DNA of 64,000 bases from Cyprinodon diabolis. Taxonomy: Eukaryota > Chordata > Actinopteri > Cyprinodontiformes > Cyprinodontidae. The notes under the pieces are model-generated. The model saw nothing but the letters and a program-made list of their open reading frames with translations, ran no database searches and was not told the DNA's origin. The DNA lies in the NCBI GenBank assembly GCA_030533445.1, contig CM060080.1, positions 38,860,880 through 38,924,879 of the forward strand, written 5' to 3'. Within the stretch, counting starts at the first letter, position 1; the number at the start of each line of letters is the position of its first letter. Both the position numbers and the translations under genes were made by a program. Positions 61,606-64,000 of this stretch are shown piece after piece.

Positions 61606-62050
61606 TTCAATTCAGTTTATTTCTATAGCGACAATTCACATCTTGTCACCTCAAGGCACTTTCCAGTTCACCAGATCATCCAGTCAGATTGATTCAAAGT
61701 TTTCTATCTAAGGAAAACCAGCTGATTGCATCGACTCATTGACTCTTCAGCAATCCCTCACACCAAGCATGCTTTAAGCGAAAGTGAAGAGGAAAAACTC
61801 CCTTTGAACAGGAAGAAACCTCCAGCAGAACCAGGCTCAGTGTGAGCGGCCATCTGCTGAGGCAGACTGGGGTTCAAGGAGACAGAAGCAGACATAGAAA
61901 AAGAAGCATAGATACAAAAGGCAACTGTCAACCAGCTCCACAGGCGGCCCCGTCCAGGAAACACACAGCCAGGCCGACGAGCTCCGAGCCAGCTCCCATG
62001 TCAGAGGATGAAGAGAGCACATCCAGTTAGTCACAGTCAGAGAAACAGCC
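61606..62050 (-). mobile_element. L2 LINE 3'-end fragment
   Basis: CAATTCAATTCAGTTTATTT, then GAAAACCAGCTGATTGCATC and GAAGAAACCTCCAGCAGAAC match 10817-11250 of the L2 LINE in the same orientation. About 440 bases of 3' UTR only; 5'-truncated. Open frames shared with the 10.8 kb copy are not host genes. Confidence 0.88.
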
Positions 62051-62855
62051 AACCTTCAGAGGTTAAAGCTAGTCATATAGGCCAACTCTCTTTTACACTG
62101 TTGAGGAAAGAAAGTGTTGAATAATCAAATGGAGCCTTCTAATAACAAGGAATAGATTGATAATCTTCAAATCCAAAGTATCCTCCTGCTTCCAAGTCTT
62201 AATCTCAAGGCATTAGACAAGACACGCCTGCTGACAAAAGGTGCACACTGGAGCACCTTCATAGCTGATTCTTTCACTTCACCGGCATTAGGGATGGAGG
62301 ATGCTCAGAGAGAGGAACAGGGAGGCTGAGAAACCCCATCCTTATCCAATGTAACCTCCAGGTAAGGTGTATGTCAAAGCAAAAGCAAGCAGATAGAGAA
62401 GAGGATGGAATCCATGCAGCAAAGAGCGAGACAGCCGGAGGGTGGGAGGTTTGAAACGGGAAGCGTTCAGAGCTTAGGCATGGAAAAGAAGAAAAAGAAC
62501 TGCTGCAGTCAGGAGAATTCCTCCCTAACATCTGCTTCTCATTCCCACAATAGCGGCCTTTGATTCCTGATGTGCCTGACCAACTACACAGACACCACCT
62601 CCATGTGCTCTCCATCCTCTGACAGAACCCCAAAACATGGAAAAGCAACATGTTTACTGCAATCTTTAAACAAAACCTCAAAATTGAAAAAAAATGATAA
62701 TTGTTACTGAGCTCTGCTCTACTCACATGGGCCAAAAAACAAGCAACAGTAGCGGCTTTCCCATGGAAATCATTTTTCTAAATGCCCCAGGAAATTGCGT
62801 TAAATGGAAACAATTTCAGCCTGTTGGCCCAGAAATTCAACAATCATTTCTTTAA
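62051..62855. other. intergenic, nothing identified
   Basis: No coding or repeat signal recognised. The 153-codon open frame on the minus strand has no motif. Confidence 0.4.
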
Positions 62856-63376
62856 CCTCATAAAACCCACCGGGTCGCCGGTGACCCGGTGCACCTTAAG
62901 CGGGGGTAATAATTCAGAATGCATAAAATTCCACCGGTAAAATTTTTACCAGCAGGTGGAGCCATTGCGCGCAGGTCCAAGCTGAAACCAAAAGTTCCAA
63001 ACCCCACAGCTCTGGAACTGTTATAGCTAGAGGTCTGAAATTTTCTGCATTAGTGGTTGACATGATGTAGAACAAATATAATACAATAAAACCTGCTTTT
63101 TTCACAAGCATGTCATTATTACTGCTGTTCAAAAAAGACCTATCATTTCCGAGAATTAAAAAAAACCAACAACTTTGAGTCCTGTTTGAACTGATGCAGG
63201 TTGGTCTGTGTTCTAGTCACCCAATTTTAATTTATATATTAGGAAACTAGAGGTGTTAGCTTTCAAATAATGTATTGCACATGTAATTTGGGCTTACAGT
63301 TCCTAAGTTATTTGCTTTTCCATTTGGGTACGCAAAATAGCCGAGGATTACCCAAAAAGAGGATGATGTTAAGAGG
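62856..63376. mobile_element. piggyBac-type MITE with TTAA flanks
   Basis: Ends CCTCATAA and TTAAGAGG are inverted, and TTAA lies exactly outside both ends (62852-62855 and 63377-63380). A GC-rich hairpin, CACCGGGTC (62868) and GACCCGGTG (62883) around a 6-base loop, sits just inside the left end. No transposase frame. Confidence 0.7.
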
Positions 63377-63380
63377 TTAA

Positions 63381-64000
63381 GAAGTCTCAAATATCAGCAA
63401 TGCATCCAAATGCTACCAGCCAGGTGGCAACAAAAACAACACTCTTTGGTGCAGCATTAAGAAAATGTGGTTGTTTTGAAAGATGTACTTAATGAGACTT
63501 GTGTGTTTAAAATTAAACCTGTGAAAGCACAGAGACATGAGAGGCTGTTTAAAAGGAAAAGTGTATTTTGAAGGCATTAAGGCTGTGAGACAGTGAGCGA
63601 GAGCAAGACTTATAATAGACACCAAGAAGGCTAAATGTAGTACAGCAACATTTTTCTTTAATTTCAAATGTTACTCACTGGTCAAGTCACTAATTAAAGA
63701 TAAGCCACACTTTCAAGTGCTGCCCAACCTAATTAATAGATTGCTGCTCACAGGCTCGTGTGGATTCTTCTTCACTGGTTTACACCAAGTCTTTCCTCCG
63801 GTTGATAGACTGGGCATCAAAATCAGGAATCGATTTTAGCCTACGTTGTAGTTGCCATGACCCTGATATGGAAAAAACTTTGATATAATACATTTTCTTT
63901 TGCAAAATGAACCTTTGAAATGTTTTTAGAAGACTCTGTTAGCACAACGGCTAACAGCAAACAGCCATTTAGACGTCACTATAACATGGGAGTCCTTACA
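63381..64000. other. intergenic, nothing identified
   Basis: AT-rich, no recognisable feature up to the end of the window. Confidence 0.4.

Noticed and set aside
62274..62735. 153-codon minus-strand open frame
   Set aside because: No motif or coding bias and no promoter context; not supported as a gene.

Overview
This is AT-rich, intron-containing, transposon-dense DNA of a ray-finned fish. The evidence is a fish-type frmd6 gene, an L2 LINE whose ORF1 is an esterase, several Tc1/mariner transposons, many hAT- and piggyBac-like MITEs, a Mermaid/DANA-type SINE relic and long simple repeats. It is not prokaryotic. The species cannot be fixed from the sequence; percomorph is a guess. Layout: 1-6.5 kb is mostly intergenic, with one C-rich candidate terminal exon at 1708-1819 that I do not recognise. 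6.5-8.2 kb is a young-looking but catalytically damaged Tc1 element. 10.8-15.7 kb is a nearly full-length L2 LINE on the minus strand, sitting inside a (TA)n tract. 19.0-21.3 kb holds an intronless 721-residue reading frame with a CRE/TATA-like promoter and no domain I recognise, bracketed by a (CTAT)n and a (CCAT)n array. 22-31 kb is intergenic with a GC-rich MITE, a solo LTR and several relics. 32.1-56.9 kb is the complete coding part of frmd6 (Willin) on the minus strand. Thirteen coding exons with consistent splice phases give a 607-residue FERM protein. Its introns hold most of the mobile elements. 56.9-64 kb lies upstream of the first coding exon and carries a MITE, an L2 tail, a piggyBac-type MITE and otherwise unassigned sequence. 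How the parts relate: frmd6 is the only confidently identified host gene. In other vertebrates it encodes a membrane-cortex FERM protein that acts upstream of Hippo signalling. The 721-residue gene is the most unusual object and may be lineage-specific. Mobile elements supply nearly everything else I could identify, and their target-site duplications and nesting allow relative dating. All assignments were made by eye, without database searches.
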